NCBI GenBank assembly: GCA_013178415.1
Contig: JABLXA010000001.1
Span: 1-33,444, forward strand
Direction of reading: 5' to 3'
Length of the DNA: 33,444 bases
Source of the DNA: Bacillota bacterium
Lineage (GTDB): Bacteria > Bacillota > SHA-98 > Ch115
This document shows positions 25,016-32,965 of this stretch, one piece after another. Each line of letters begins with the position of its first letter. Position 1 is the stretch's first letter. A model generated the notes under the pieces. That model worked only from the letters and a program-made list of their open reading frames with translations. It did no database searches and had not been told where the DNA came from. The translations under genes were made by a program, and so were the position numbers.

Positions 25016-25042
25016 CGGGCTCTTTTTAGAGCCCGTTATTTA
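25016..25042 (+). terminator. Intrinsic terminator
   Basis: CGGGCTCT (25016-25023) and AGAGCCCG (25028-25035) form a perfect eight-base-pair stem with a TTTT loop, followed by TTATTTAT. It closes the IS1634-remnant transcription unit ahead of the lipM-like gene. Confidence 0.7.
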
Positions 25043-25158
25043 TGGGGAGGGGGAACATCGGCTATATTAGCGGAAAGATGGAATCAGGAAGGAACTCATA
25101 AAGGTATGTGGAATAACTTTTGAAGTTGCACCAAATCAAATGGGAGCTGTTATGTCGC

Positions 25159-25201
25159 TTGCCTCCGGTCACATCCGAAGGTATAATGCCATAGGTATAA
25201 T
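25159..25201 (+). promoter_or_regulatory. Promoter region of the lipM-like gene with duplicated -10
   Basis: TTGCCT (25159-25164) and TATAAT (25182-25187) are 17 bases apart. A second TATAAT at 25196-25201 lies in a 14-base tandem duplication of AGGTATAATGCC. The duplicate has no matching -35. Transcription would start 60-70 bases before the gene. Confidence 0.6.
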
Positions 25202-25257
25202 GCCGTGGAGTTGAGCGATCTTGTTGATGGCAGATGTGAAGGCAGGTTCCTATTTCG

Positions 25258-26136
25258 ATGTCCTCTGAAGCATCAAATAAATGGCGCTTTTTGAACACGG
25301 GTTTTGCGCGCGGTTCCTGGAACATGGCTGTTGATGAGGCGATTCTGATCTGTCACTCCGAAGGGAAGGTTCCGCCTACTATTCGACTGTACGGCTGGGA
25401 ACCTCCTGCCCTTTCCCTTGGACGCATTCAGTCATTCCACCGCGATGTAGACGCTGGCGCGTGTCGCAAGTTCGGTTTCGATGTAGTCCGCAGGCCTACC
25501 GGGGGCCGGGCCGTGCTTCACGATAAAGAAGTGACCTATAGTTTCGTTTTAACTGAATCGCATCCTTTATGCCCGAAACAGATCAGCGAGGCCTTCAGCC
25601 TTGCGGCGATGGGCATTCTAAAGGGGCTTTCTCTCCTTGGAATCGAGGCAAATATTCAAGGCAGAGATTCGAGGCAGCGCCGGGACATGCAAAAGGGAAA
25701 CGGATTATCTTCACCTGCATGTTTCGATTCACCTTCATGGTATGAGATAGTTGTGCATGGCAAAAAGCTTGTGGGGAGCGCCCAGGCGAGAATCAAAGGC
25801 ACACTCTTGCAGCATGGTTCGATCCTGATGGAATTGGAGCCAGATGTGGTGTCCGCTCTATTCAAATTGCCCAGCGAGGCCGTCAGAATGCGAGTCGAGA
25901 GAGAACTCCAATTAGGCGCCACTAGTATTTCATCGATACTGGGACGCAAAGTCGAATTTGGCGAGGTTTCTGCGGCGGTTCGTCAGGGATTCATAGATTT
26001 CCTTCGAGAAACCTTCAACATCACCCTGGAGGATGGGGCTCTCACCCCCGATGAGACCCAGTTGGCCGTCGAGCTGGAACAGCAAAAGTATTCCACGGAT
26101 TCCTGGAATATGCTCAGGTCAACCACCCCGGACTGA
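25258..26136 (+). CDS. lipM: Octanoyltransferase LipM-like (lipoate-protein ligase A family)
   Basis: A 292-residue BPL/LPL-fold protein. WNMAVDEAIL, RLYGWEPPALSLGRIQ, VVRRPTGGRAVLHDKEVTYSFV and KKLVGSAQARIKGTLLQHGSI are the family motifs. Cys155 in SPACFDSPSWYE matches the active-site cysteine of LipM, which moves octanoyl from acyl carrier protein to GcvH-type lipoyl domains. A lipoate-protein ligase would lack that cysteine. The start ATG has only a weak ribosome site. It has its own promoter and stands alone between mobile-element remnants; no lipA or gcvH is in the window. Confidence 0.85.
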   Translation: MSSEASNKWRFLNTGFARGSWNMAVDEAILICHSEGKVPPTIRLYGWEPPALSLGRIQSFHRDVDAGACRKFGFDVVRRPTGGRAVLHDKEVTYSFVLTESHPLCPKQISEAFSLAAMGILKGLSLLGIEANIQGRDSRQRRDMQKGNGLSSPACFDSPSWYEIVVHGKKLVGSAQARIKGTLLQHGSILMELEPDVVSALFKLPSEAVRMRVERELQLGATSISSILGRKVEFGEVSAAVRQGFIDFLRETFNITLEDGALTPDETQLAVELEQQKYSTDSWNMLRSTTPD

Positions 26137-26182
26137 AGTTCGAGGCTTGCGGTGAAATCTAGGCGCAACCTCACGGTTAACC

Positions 26183-26425
26183 CGCCTCAGCATCTGAGCC
26201 GAAGGACAAGGCGACGAGGATGCTACATTATCCAGGTCATGATGCAGGGATGCTTCTCCAGTCTCCGTAAAGCATCGCCAGCAGTTAAACAGCAAGCAGG
26301 GGTGTCAGCGAGCAGTGCTGCTGGCATGACAAGCTTGGATAATATTGGCCAGGAGAGATGGCAGGAGAGTCCGCCTGTCCCGTCACCAGCCCCGTAAGGG
26401 GCCTCCGCAAGGAGGTGTGTTCGTT
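26183..26425 (+). ncRNA. HEARO/omega-RNA-like structured RNA of an IscB system
   Basis: About 240 bases directly upstream of IscB-derived coding sequence fold into many consistent stems. CTCAG/CTGAG forms a hairpin at 26186-26198. A long-range stem pairs ATTATCC (26227) with GGATAAT (26337), with TCATG/CATGA inside it. GATGCT (26219) pairs with AGCATC (26271), crossing that stem as a pseudoknot. At the 3' end there are two adjacent hairpins with GNRA loops: CCCC-GTAA-GGGG (26390-26401) and CCTCC-GCAA-GGAGG (26402-26415). Position and complexity match omega-RNA (HEARO), which guides IscB nucleases. I am matching architecture, not a covariance model. The guide would lie just upstream of the scaffold, near 26165-26182. 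Confidence 0.6.
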
Positions 26426-26433
26426 CATGGTAG

Positions 26434-26853
26434 ATGAATGCCACCAGGTGGCGATTGTATGAAAGACTCAAGGAGATTGGCTTGCCCGTGGAATGCGGCA
26501 CTGGCGCTAGGACAAAGAAACAGCGGCTGGAGCATAGCTTTCCCAAGACTCATTATTACGATGCCTGCTGTGTTGGTGCGAGCACGCCGATGGATATAGT
26601 AATTAATCAGAGGTATGTGCATGTTTGGTCAGCGGTTGGCCGTGGGACGAGGAGAATGTGCAATACAGATGCTCATGGGTTTCCGGTCAACGCGGGACTT
26701 GGCCATCTGCAGCATCTCATCAGGCAAAGTCTTATGCCTTCATTTGCATTCATGATAATTCTCAGATTTCCCTTTCAGGCTAGAAGGAGATTCTCAAATC
26801 GCGGCGAAGTAGATAATATGATTGAAAGCGGTTACGTTTATAATCACTGGTGA
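26434..26853 (+). pseudogene. Remnant of an IscB nuclease (C-terminal part only)
   Basis: NATRWRLYERLKEIGLPVECGTGARTKKQRL and FPKTHYYDACCVGASTP are the RuvC-III end of IscB-type RNA-guided nucleases, with the catalytic aspartate in HYYDA. GRGTRRMCNTDAHGFPVN is the start of the target-interaction domain. The PLMP arginine-rich helix, RuvC-I/II and HNH domains, normally ~350 residues upstream, are absent. The former start codon region is probably ATG 26427, in a different frame, only seven bases before this segment. A large internal deletion therefore joined the 5' end to the 3' end. After GFPVN the sequence also departs from IscB. It cannot be a nuclease alone. Confidence 0.75.
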
Positions 26854-26928
26854 GGTGTTGCCCCCGGGATGATTTTAGATCTAGCCTGCTATTTGCGAGG
26901 CAATTAAGGTGGGATTATGCATGTCATA

Positions 26929-26941
26929 GTAAACGTTTTAG
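26929..26941 (+). promoter_or_regulatory. Candidate LacI-type operator 1
   Basis: GTAAACGTTTTAG contains the self-complementary AAACGTTT core with the central CG step typical of LacI-family operators. It differs by one base from a second copy at 27012. It lies 120 bases upstream of the LacI-type gene. Confidence 0.5.
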
Positions 26942-27011
26942 TAAACAATGACACGCAGGATCTATTGCGCAAAGAATTTCACTTATTGGCGATGAGGTGC
27001 GAATTTGCTGC

Positions 27012-27024
27012 GTAAACGTATTAG
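27012..27024 (+). promoter_or_regulatory. Candidate LacI-type operator 2
   Basis: GTAAACGTATTAG matches operator 1 at 12 of 13 positions and lies 37 bases before the LacI-type start, where a bound repressor would block the promoter. The 83-base spacing between copies would allow DNA looping or cooperative autoregulation. Confidence 0.5.
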
Positions 27025-27060
27025 ATAAAACTGTAGGAGATTAGATGGAAGGGAACAGCC

Positions 27061-28146
27061 TTGACCATGGGAAGTAATGATGTTCATATCGATAGGCGGC
27101 ATTTATCAGAGAATAAGGTCACAATACGTGATGTAGCGCTTAGGGCTGGCGTTTCTATTGCAACAGTCTCGCGGGTGATGACCAATAGTCCCGGGGTGGG
27201 TGAAAGCACAAGGGCGCGCGTGCTGGATGTAATACATGAGCTCAACTATTACCCTGATATTAAGGGAAGAATGTTGGCATCCAATTCTACCAGAAACATA
27301 GGGCTGGTTATACCGCATACATCTCATTTCATAATGAAGGATCCATTCTTTGCGGAAGTGCTGCGCGGCGTCCAGGACGCGATAAATGCGCGAGGCTACC
27401 GGATGGTTCTTGCCACTGCGTCCGCTGAAATCGAGGAGGATCTAGAATATATAAAAATGGCCAGAGATGGAAGTGTCGATGGCATAATTGTCCTGTGTAA
27501 CAAGGTAAATGATATATATCTCCCGGAGCTTAAGGCCATGAATTTCCCTTTCGTTTCCATAGGCAGGGCCTTCGGCCCGATTGATATAGCCTTTGTGGAT
27601 ATCGATAACATCCAGAGCTCCTATAACGCTGTAAAATACCTCATTGACATGGGACATAGGAGAATAGCTCACATAGCGGGAATCCTGGAAACTACGGCAG
27701 GTATTGAGCGACTGGAGGGCTATAAGCGCGCATTGGTGGACAACGGTCTGCCTTACGATGAGTCTTATGTGGTTGAGGGGAAATTCACGCAGGAAAGCGG
27801 TTATCTTGCGGCGTCGAGGCTTCTTGAAAATCCAAAGAAGCTTCCCACCGCCATCTTCGCCTACAATGATTCAATGGCCATAGGGGCCATGAGAGCCATA
27901 CGTGAAAAAGGAATGGCGATTCCTGATGACATCTCCATCGTTGGGTTCAACGATGATCCTGAAGTATCATATTCTGAACCGCCTCTCACTACTGTCCGTC
28001 AGCCCATTTACCGGCTCGGGAAGCTTGCTACGGAGATGTTGATTGAAATAATTGAAAGAGATGGACCGAAACAAAGACAGGTAATCCTGCCAACAGAAAT
28101 AGTAGAAAGATCTTCAGTGAGAAGGCTGGGGGGAGGTGAAGGGTAG
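27061..28146 (+). CDS. LacI-family transcriptional regulator
   Basis: A 361-residue protein. The helix-turn-helix and hinge (VTIRDVALRAGVSIATVSRVM, then LNYYPDIKGRMLASNSTRNIGLV) start near residue 20. The periplasmic-binding-like effector domain follows, with DPFFAEVLRGVQDAINARGY, GHRRIAHIAG, AIFAYNDSMAIGAMRAI and VGFNDDPE. TTG 27061 lies six bases from GGAAGGGA; ATG 27067 is an alternative start. It precedes a sugar ABC transporter on the same strand and probably controls it and itself through the two upstream repeats. The effector is likely the transported sugar. Confidence 0.93.
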   Translation: MTMGSNDVHIDRRHLSENKVTIRDVALRAGVSIATVSRVMTNSPGVGESTRARVLDVIHELNYYPDIKGRMLASNSTRNIGLVIPHTSHFIMKDPFFAEVLRGVQDAINARGYRMVLATASAEIEEDLEYIKMARDGSVDGIIVLCNKVNDIYLPELKAMNFPFVSIGRAFGPIDIAFVDIDNIQSSYNAVKYLIDMGHRRIAHIAGILETTAGIERLEGYKRALVDNGLPYDESYVVEGKFTQESGYLAASRLLENPKKLPTAIFAYNDSMAIGAMRAIREKGMAIPDDISIVGFNDDPEVSYSEPPLTTVRQPIYRLGKLATEMLIEIIERDGPKQRQVILPTEIVERSSVRRLGGGEG

Positions 28147-28381
28147 GTCGCATTATCGGGATCGGGTACCCACTAAATTGCCTGCAGGGTTGCGTTATCA
28201 TTCAAAAACAGGGAGGGCCATAGATCCTACACCCAAAGATATGGGCCTTTCTATCGCAAAAGGATGGTGATGTCCGGAGAGAGCTTCTGGTATTTCAATG
28301 AAAGATGGATGGTTTTGCAATGGAAGGCTATTGGCAGAGTAATCGGTGAACACCTGAAACACTAGAAAGGAGAGTAACAGT
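28147..28381. other. Intergenic region before the second sugar transporter
   Basis: No gene. GGCCATA (28214) and TATGGGCC (28240) can form a bulged hairpin followed by TTTCTAT, a weak terminator candidate after the LacI-type gene. I see no clear promoter for the transporter, nor a third copy of the operator motif. Confidence 0.4.
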
Positions 28382-29695
28382 ATGTTTATCAGAAGGTTTT
28401 TAGGTTTCCTGATCCCTGCGGTTATTCTGTGCCTTCTCATAGGCACTACGGCTCTGGCCGCTGTGACTATAAAGACCTGGGACCAGCCGGGCACCGATCC
28501 ACTTAGCAAAATCACCGAAATAATCCAAAAAGGTTTTGAGAAGCTCTATCCGGATATTAAGGTGGAGCGCACTGGCATACCAGGCAAGCCGGGCGAGGAC
28601 AGGTTGGCCTTCACCTCAGCCATGGCGGGCGGCTCGGGGCCGGATGCCTATCATGCGGCACATTTCCCGACGATACCTGTATGGATTGATCAGGGATTTG
28701 CGATGGATATAACTGAAATGTACAAGGCATGGCCTGATTCCAAGAGCGTGCTGCCTGCCGCTCTCCAGGCGGCTATGAAAAACGGCAAGATCTATGGGGT
28801 GCCAAATAGCTATTATGTGATGATGCTGGCCTACCGTAGGGATCTTTTTAAGAATGCTGGACTTGCCGGACCACCGCGTAATTGGAACGAGCTGGCTACA
28901 TTCGCGCAGAAGCTCACTGACCCAAGAAAGAATAAATATGGTTATGCCATCCTGGGCATGGATTGGGCGAGCTGGTACTGGGAGAATTTCGTCTGGCAGG
29001 CTGGGGGCGAGGTAACAGAGAAGTTGCCTGATGGGAAATGCAAGATCCGCTTTACCGAAGAGCCTGCAATAAAAGCGCTCCAGTTCTATAAGGATTTGAA
29101 GTGGAAATATAAAGTCGTCCAGTCTGACGTGCTCCAGGCATATGACGCGAATGTGAGGGATCTGGTCCAGGGCACTGCTGCAATGTACATGCTGGCGATA
29201 GACCAGTACCCAGGGCTTCTTAGCCAGGGCCTGAAGCCCGAGCAGATCGGATTTGCCACGCTGCCGGCGGGTCCAACGGGCATCAAGGCTGCCCAGGTTG
29301 GTGGGGCATATTGGATTGTGAACCCCGCTCTCGCCAAGAATAAAGCCAAGTTGGATGCCGTTTGGAAGTACGTGACATACATGTCGTCAAAGGATACTTT
29401 CCTCAAAACTTATGAGCTTCAAGCCGACGCAGGGGTGCTCTTCCCGCCCAAGATGCCGTACTTTAGCGGAGTCAATATCTCTAAATATTTCAAGGAAGTA
29501 CCTGAGGATATAGCCGAAGAGGTAAATGATTCGTTAGCGCATGGCAAGATGGAATACTACTTCAAGGACAGGATCGAACCTTATCTTGCCAAGCCGATAC
29601 AGGCCGTGCTCCTCGACCAAAAGGCCGATCCCAAGGCAGTGCTTGAGGAATGTGCCAAGAGGGTTCTTCAGGACATTCCCAATACCGTACGGTAA
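28382..29695 (+). CDS. Sugar ABC transporter solute-binding protein
   Basis: A 437-residue binding protein with a signal peptide (MFIRRFLGFLIPAVILCLLI, cleavage likely after TTALA), followed by VTIKTWDQPGTDP. GKIYGVPNSYYVMMLAYRRDL, SAMAGGSGPDAYHAAH and GTAAMYMLAIDQYP are family-1 features. The one cysteine in the signal region is inside the hydrophobic run, not in a lipobox, so lipid anchoring is unlikely. ATG start with AAAGGAGAG upstream. It belongs with the two permeases that follow. It is only distantly related to the binding protein of the left operon; the ligand is unknown. Confidence 0.92.
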   Translation: MFIRRFLGFLIPAVILCLLIGTTALAAVTIKTWDQPGTDPLSKITEIIQKGFEKLYPDIKVERTGIPGKPGEDRLAFTSAMAGGSGPDAYHAAHFPTIPVWIDQGFAMDITEMYKAWPDSKSVLPAALQAAMKNGKIYGVPNSYYVMMLAYRRDLFKNAGLAGPPRNWNELATFAQKLTDPRKNKYGYAILGMDWASWYWENFVWQAGGEVTEKLPDGKCKIRFTEEPAIKALQFYKDLKWKYKVVQSDVLQAYDANVRDLVQGTAAMYMLAIDQYPGLLSQGLKPEQIGFATLPAGPTGIKAAQVGGAYWIVNPALAKNKAKLDAVWKYVTYMSSKDTFLKTYELQADAGVLFPPKMPYFSGVNISKYFKEVPEDIAEEVNDSLAHGKMEYYFKDRIEPYLAKPIQAVLLDQKADPKAVLEECAKRVLQDIPNTVR

Positions 29696-29718
29696 CGCCT
29701 GAATTTACCGACTTATCC

Positions 29719-29742
29719 GGCGAGGGGTTCATTCCCCTCGCC
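29719..29742 (+). promoter_or_regulatory. Intercistronic stem-loop
   Basis: GGCGAGGGG (29719-29727) and CCCCTCGCC (29734-29742) make a perfect nine-base-pair stem with a six-base loop between the binding-protein and permease genes. No T-run follows. Such structures usually protect the upstream message from decay, giving more binding protein than permease. Confidence 0.65.
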
Positions 29743-29779
29743 AGCCAAAACTAGCAGCAAGGGAAGGGGTGTTATTTCT

Positions 29780-30697
29780 ATGGCGGAGGAAAAGCTCCTT
29801 TTCCGGAAGAATCCTGCTTGGACCAGGACCCCCACCAGGACCAGAACATTGGGCATGGGGATTCTCTTCGTCTTGCCAGCCATCATAGTCTTCCTGCTCT
29901 TTAAATATTATCCAATGTTCAAGGCGCTCAGGATGAGTCTCTATGAATATAGCATAATGAATCCCCCGGGGAAATTCCTGGGCCTGGGGAACTATGCACG
30001 GGCGCTGAATATGAACATGTTTTGGGTCGCCTGGAAAAACAATATAGTCTTCTTTGTACTGGGTATCCTCTTTGGCTTCTGGCCCCCTATTATACAGGCA
30101 TTTCTCCTTGATGAGGTCAAGAGGTTTCAGGCTTTTTGGCGCCTTCTTTTCCTCATCCCATCTGCAGTGCCCGGCATGTCGGGCTACATTCTTTGGAAAT
30201 GGATTTATCACCCTGACTATGGACTTCTCAATAGCATCTTGGGAACCGTGGGCCTGGGGCCCTTTGGATGGCTCAATGATCCTCGCATTGCCAAGATTGC
30301 CCTGACTATGCCGGGGCTTCTTGGGGGAGGCCTTGGAATCCTGATATATCTTTCGGCAATACAGAACATCCCAAGTGAACATATAGAGGCTGCTTCCGTG
30401 GATGGCGCGACTGTTTGGCAGAAGCTTCGTTACATAGCATTGCCGGAGATCAGGCCTATTGTCGCCATCCAGCTCACACTAGCGCTGACGGGGGCTTTTC
30501 AGATATTCGACCAGGTATTTGTAATGACCGGAGGCGGGCCCCTCGATTCAACCAGAGTCATCACCCTGTTGGTATATAGATATGGGTTTGAAAACTATGA
30601 GCTGGGCTTCGCTGCTGCGCTTGCTATGCTGATGTTTGTGGCGGTCTTCATTGTCACTGCAATACGGATTCATTATTCTAGGTCAGACGTAGCCTGA
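29780..30697 (+). CDS. Sugar ABC transporter permease (MalF/UgpA type)
   Basis: A 305-residue permease with six membrane segments from MGILFVLPAIIVFLLFKYY. The EAA loop reads EAASVDGATVWQKLRYIALP near residue 203, and FDQVFVMTGGGPLDSTRVIT is the typical following segment. ATG start after AAGGGAAGGGG. It is 13 bases upstream of the partner permease. The N-terminal charged stretch (TRTPTRTRT) is unusually rich in Thr and Arg. Confidence 0.92.
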   Translation: MAEEKLLFRKNPAWTRTPTRTRTLGMGILFVLPAIIVFLLFKYYPMFKALRMSLYEYSIMNPPGKFLGLGNYARALNMNMFWVAWKNNIVFFVLGILFGFWPPIIQAFLLDEVKRFQAFWRLLFLIPSAVPGMSGYILWKWIYHPDYGLLNSILGTVGLGPFGWLNDPRIAKIALTMPGLLGGGLGILIYLSAIQNIPSEHIEAASVDGATVWQKLRYIALPEIRPIVAIQLTLALTGAFQIFDQVFVMTGGGPLDSTRVITLLVYRYGFENYELGFAAALAMLMFVAVFIVTAIRIHYSRSDVA

Positions 30698-30710
30698 GGG
30701 GGGACAACAC

Positions 30711-32075
30711 ATGCCATTAATACCTAAGACTTCCCGCAGGGGGAGCGAGAGGATTCTTTATTATGTACTGCATACCCTCATGATCATGTGGATTTTGTTG
30801 CTGCTCTTTCCGATCTTTTGGATGCTTTCAAGCTCAATGAAATCCGATCTTGAGGTATTTCAGCTTCCGCCAAAGCTTGTACCCTCCCTTGCTAGGATCT
30901 ATACAGTGAAGGTCGACTATACGGATGTTGCAAGAAGTCTTCCGATCTCAAATTGGCAAAAGGATCTTGAAGAGATCATGATTGGTGATGCCGCGATGTC
31001 CATTTGGGGGCCGGTAGATGAATTCAGGGACCAGGCCATAGGCGAGATAAGGTTTGAGGGATATTTGGGCGGTAAGAGAGTTTTCTATGCTGCAGTGCCG
31101 GGCTATGTGGCCAAAAGGATACGGGACACGGAGATTATCGCAGTGCGGCTGACTCCTGAGCGCATCCTGCGAGCTGCGCCTCAGATAATTCCCGAAGTCG
31201 GCTACAAGATCTCACTTCCCTCCACTCTCCCATTAGGAGGCGAGCTCGCTGAGGGACAACGCGAGAAGTCAGCGGACAAGATTTGGGATCTCCTGGCCGG
31301 CTACCCGATGAAAGGGAAGATGAAGGCCATTATTCCGGCCAGGTCTGTCTTCCGCCTCTTTGATACTTACGTGGCGGCATGGAAGTATGGATTTGGGCAG
31401 TACCCATTTGGACGGTATATATTAAACAGCGCTATAATCACAGGTGGAGTCATAGTGAGCCAGCTTACCATAAGTTCACTTGCCGGTTATGCTTTGTCAA
31501 GGCTCCTTCCAGCTAGCTGGGCTAGCGCATTGCTCATGTTCTTCCTGGCGACTCTTATGATACCTCCTCTGGTGCTCTTTCTCCCGCTATTCTTAATCAT
31601 GAAAGAATTTCCTTTTAGCCAGTTCTTTGGGATTCCTTTTCCCCATGCAAATCTTACGAACACATATCTTGGCGTGATTCTTCCTCACACTGCGTGGGGA
31701 TTTGCGATCTACCTGTTCAAGGGATTTTTTGATCAGATACCGAAAGATCTGCTAGAGGCTGCGCGGATCGATGGGGCTTCTGAGTGGACGGTATTCTCCA
31801 GGATAGTTATACCGCTTTCGAAATCAGTCTATGGCGCGCTGGCCCTTTTCACATTCCTTGCCGTCTGGAATGACTTCCTCTGGCCTTTCCTGGTGAATAC
31901 CGAAAGAAGCATGTGGACATTTACCGTCGCCCTGTTTCAGGCACAGGTGCAGCTAAGCTATCCGAACCAAAGCATGGCCAGCTCTTTCATTGCCTCAGTG
32001 CCAACCCTCTTGATGTTCATCTTGTTGCAGAGATCTATTGAAAGAGGAGTGGTGCTTACAGGGCTTAAGAGTTGA
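30711..32075 (+). CDS. Sugar ABC transporter permease (MalG type) with large insertion
   Basis: A 454-residue permease, about 170 longer than usual MalG-type proteins. Helix 1 ends FPIFWMLSSSMKSDLEVFQLPPK. Then about 150 residues (roughly 63-212, from ARIYTVKVDYTDV to IPARSVFR) are inserted before FDTYVAAWKYGFGQYPFGRYILNS, where the normal MalG sequence resumes. The EAA loop is at about residue 349 (EAARIDGASEWTVFSRIVIP). The insert is soluble and placed on the outer face, as after helix 1 of MalG. It could contact the binding protein, by analogy with the P2 loop of MalF. No ATPase gene is linked. Confidence 0.9.
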   Translation: MPLIPKTSRRGSERILYYVLHTLMIMWILLLLFPIFWMLSSSMKSDLEVFQLPPKLVPSLARIYTVKVDYTDVARSLPISNWQKDLEEIMIGDAAMSIWGPVDEFRDQAIGEIRFEGYLGGKRVFYAAVPGYVAKRIRDTEIIAVRLTPERILRAAPQIIPEVGYKISLPSTLPLGGELAEGQREKSADKIWDLLAGYPMKGKMKAIIPARSVFRLFDTYVAAWKYGFGQYPFGRYILNSAIITGGVIVSQLTISSLAGYALSRLLPASWASALLMFFLATLMIPPLVLFLPLFLIMKEFPFSQFFGIPFPHANLTNTYLGVILPHTAWGFAIYLFKGFFDQIPKDLLEAARIDGASEWTVFSRIVIPLSKSVYGALALFTFLAVWNDFLWPFLVNTERSMWTFTVALFQAQVQLSYPNQSMASSFIASVPTLLMFILLQRSIERGVVLTGLKS

Positions 32076-32091
32076 ATGGCGGGGGAAGGTC

Positions 32092-32118
32092 GCAAGGCCT
32101 ATGCCTTGCCCTTTTCAT
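32092..32118 (+). terminator. Terminator of the second transporter operon
   Basis: GCAAGGC (32092-32098) and GCCTTGC (32103-32109) form a perfect seven-base-pair stem with a four-base loop, followed by CCTTTTCATCTTGGTTTT. It lies 17 bases after the permease stop. Confidence 0.75.
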
Positions 32119-32241
32119 CTTGGTTTTATGCGCCCGTTGTCTATCTCTCTCAAATAAGCTATCCTATTATCGATAGAAACTATAAAAAATCCGGCGCGAC
32201 AACCGCGACAACCTTCAAAAGGGAAGGGGTTATGGCAATCT

Positions 32242-32865
32242 TTGGAGATCGGTGAGATCATATCAGTGGCGCAGAAGGCCCAGGCTGAGCTAATCGTAAA
32301 GAAGTCAAGGTTCATCGGCCAGGTCGCCCCTGTCTCTGGAGAAGGAGAGGCCTGTGATTTCATTGAAGATATAAGGTCCCAGCACAAGGGTGCCAACCAT
32401 AATGTCTTTGCCTATAGGATAGGACCTGGAGCTGAAATTGAAAGATGCAGCGATGATGGTGAACCAGCGGGCACGGCTGGCCGGCCTGTTCTCGATGTGC
32501 TCAAGCGTAACAATATTACGAATGCGGTCATTGTAGTTACAAGGTATTTCGGGGGGATACCTCTTGGCGCGCCGGGGCTCGTCAGGGCATATAGCCAGTG
32601 CGCTCGTATGGGCATAGAGGCCGCGGGAATTAGGAGAAGGTCTCTTCATGATATTTTGGCGATCCGTGTTGATTATGAATGGCTTGGGAAAGCCCGTCAT
32701 TTGATTGAGACGTCTGGGGGGGTTATCCGTGATGCCCACTATACTGATGCAGTTGAGCTGGTGGCGGAGTCTCCCAAAGGCGATACAGAGCGTATTGTCT
32801 CGGGTTTGAGGGATCTCACAGGTGGCAGGGCAGAGATCCATTTTAAAGGAGTCGCATTTCTTTAA
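32242..32865 (+). CDS. YigZ/IMPACT-family protein (UPF0029)
   Basis: A 207-residue protein. AELIVKKSRFIGQVAPV, HNVFAYRIG, CSDDGEPAGTAGRPVLDVL and NAVIVVTRYFGGIPLGAPGLVRAYS define the IMPACT N-terminal domain, and the rest fits the YigZ C-terminal ferredoxin-like domain. The family is conserved in bacteria and linked to translation regulation by homology with eukaryotic IMPACT; the bacterial role is not firmly known. TTG 32242 is 12 bases after GGGAAGGGG. GTG 32266 is an alternative start. A seven-codon frame from ATG 32232 overlaps the start and could couple translation. It is separated from its neighbours by terminators. Confidence 0.87.
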   Translation: MEIGEIISVAQKAQAELIVKKSRFIGQVAPVSGEGEACDFIEDIRSQHKGANHNVFAYRIGPGAEIERCSDDGEPAGTAGRPVLDVLKRNNITNAVIVVTRYFGGIPLGAPGLVRAYSQCARMGIEAAGIRRRSLHDILAIRVDYEWLGKARHLIETSGGVIRDAHYTDAVELVAESPKGDTERIVSGLRDLTGGRAEIHFKGVAFL

Positions 32866-32965
32866 AGGAGGAATTATTGGCGTCATCTCGAATACTTTAA
32901 TGCCGGGTACTGACACATCCTATATGGCGCAGGATCTGTGATTGGGACTGGAGTAGATGGAGAAG

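Noticed and set aside
26152-26397. 81-codon plus-strand frame
   Set aside because: It falls within the structured RNA region. The base pairing explains the sequence better than a protein, and the translation has no family features.
32305-32916. 203-codon minus-strand open frame
   Set aside because: It is antisense to the YigZ-family gene and has no motif or ribosome site.
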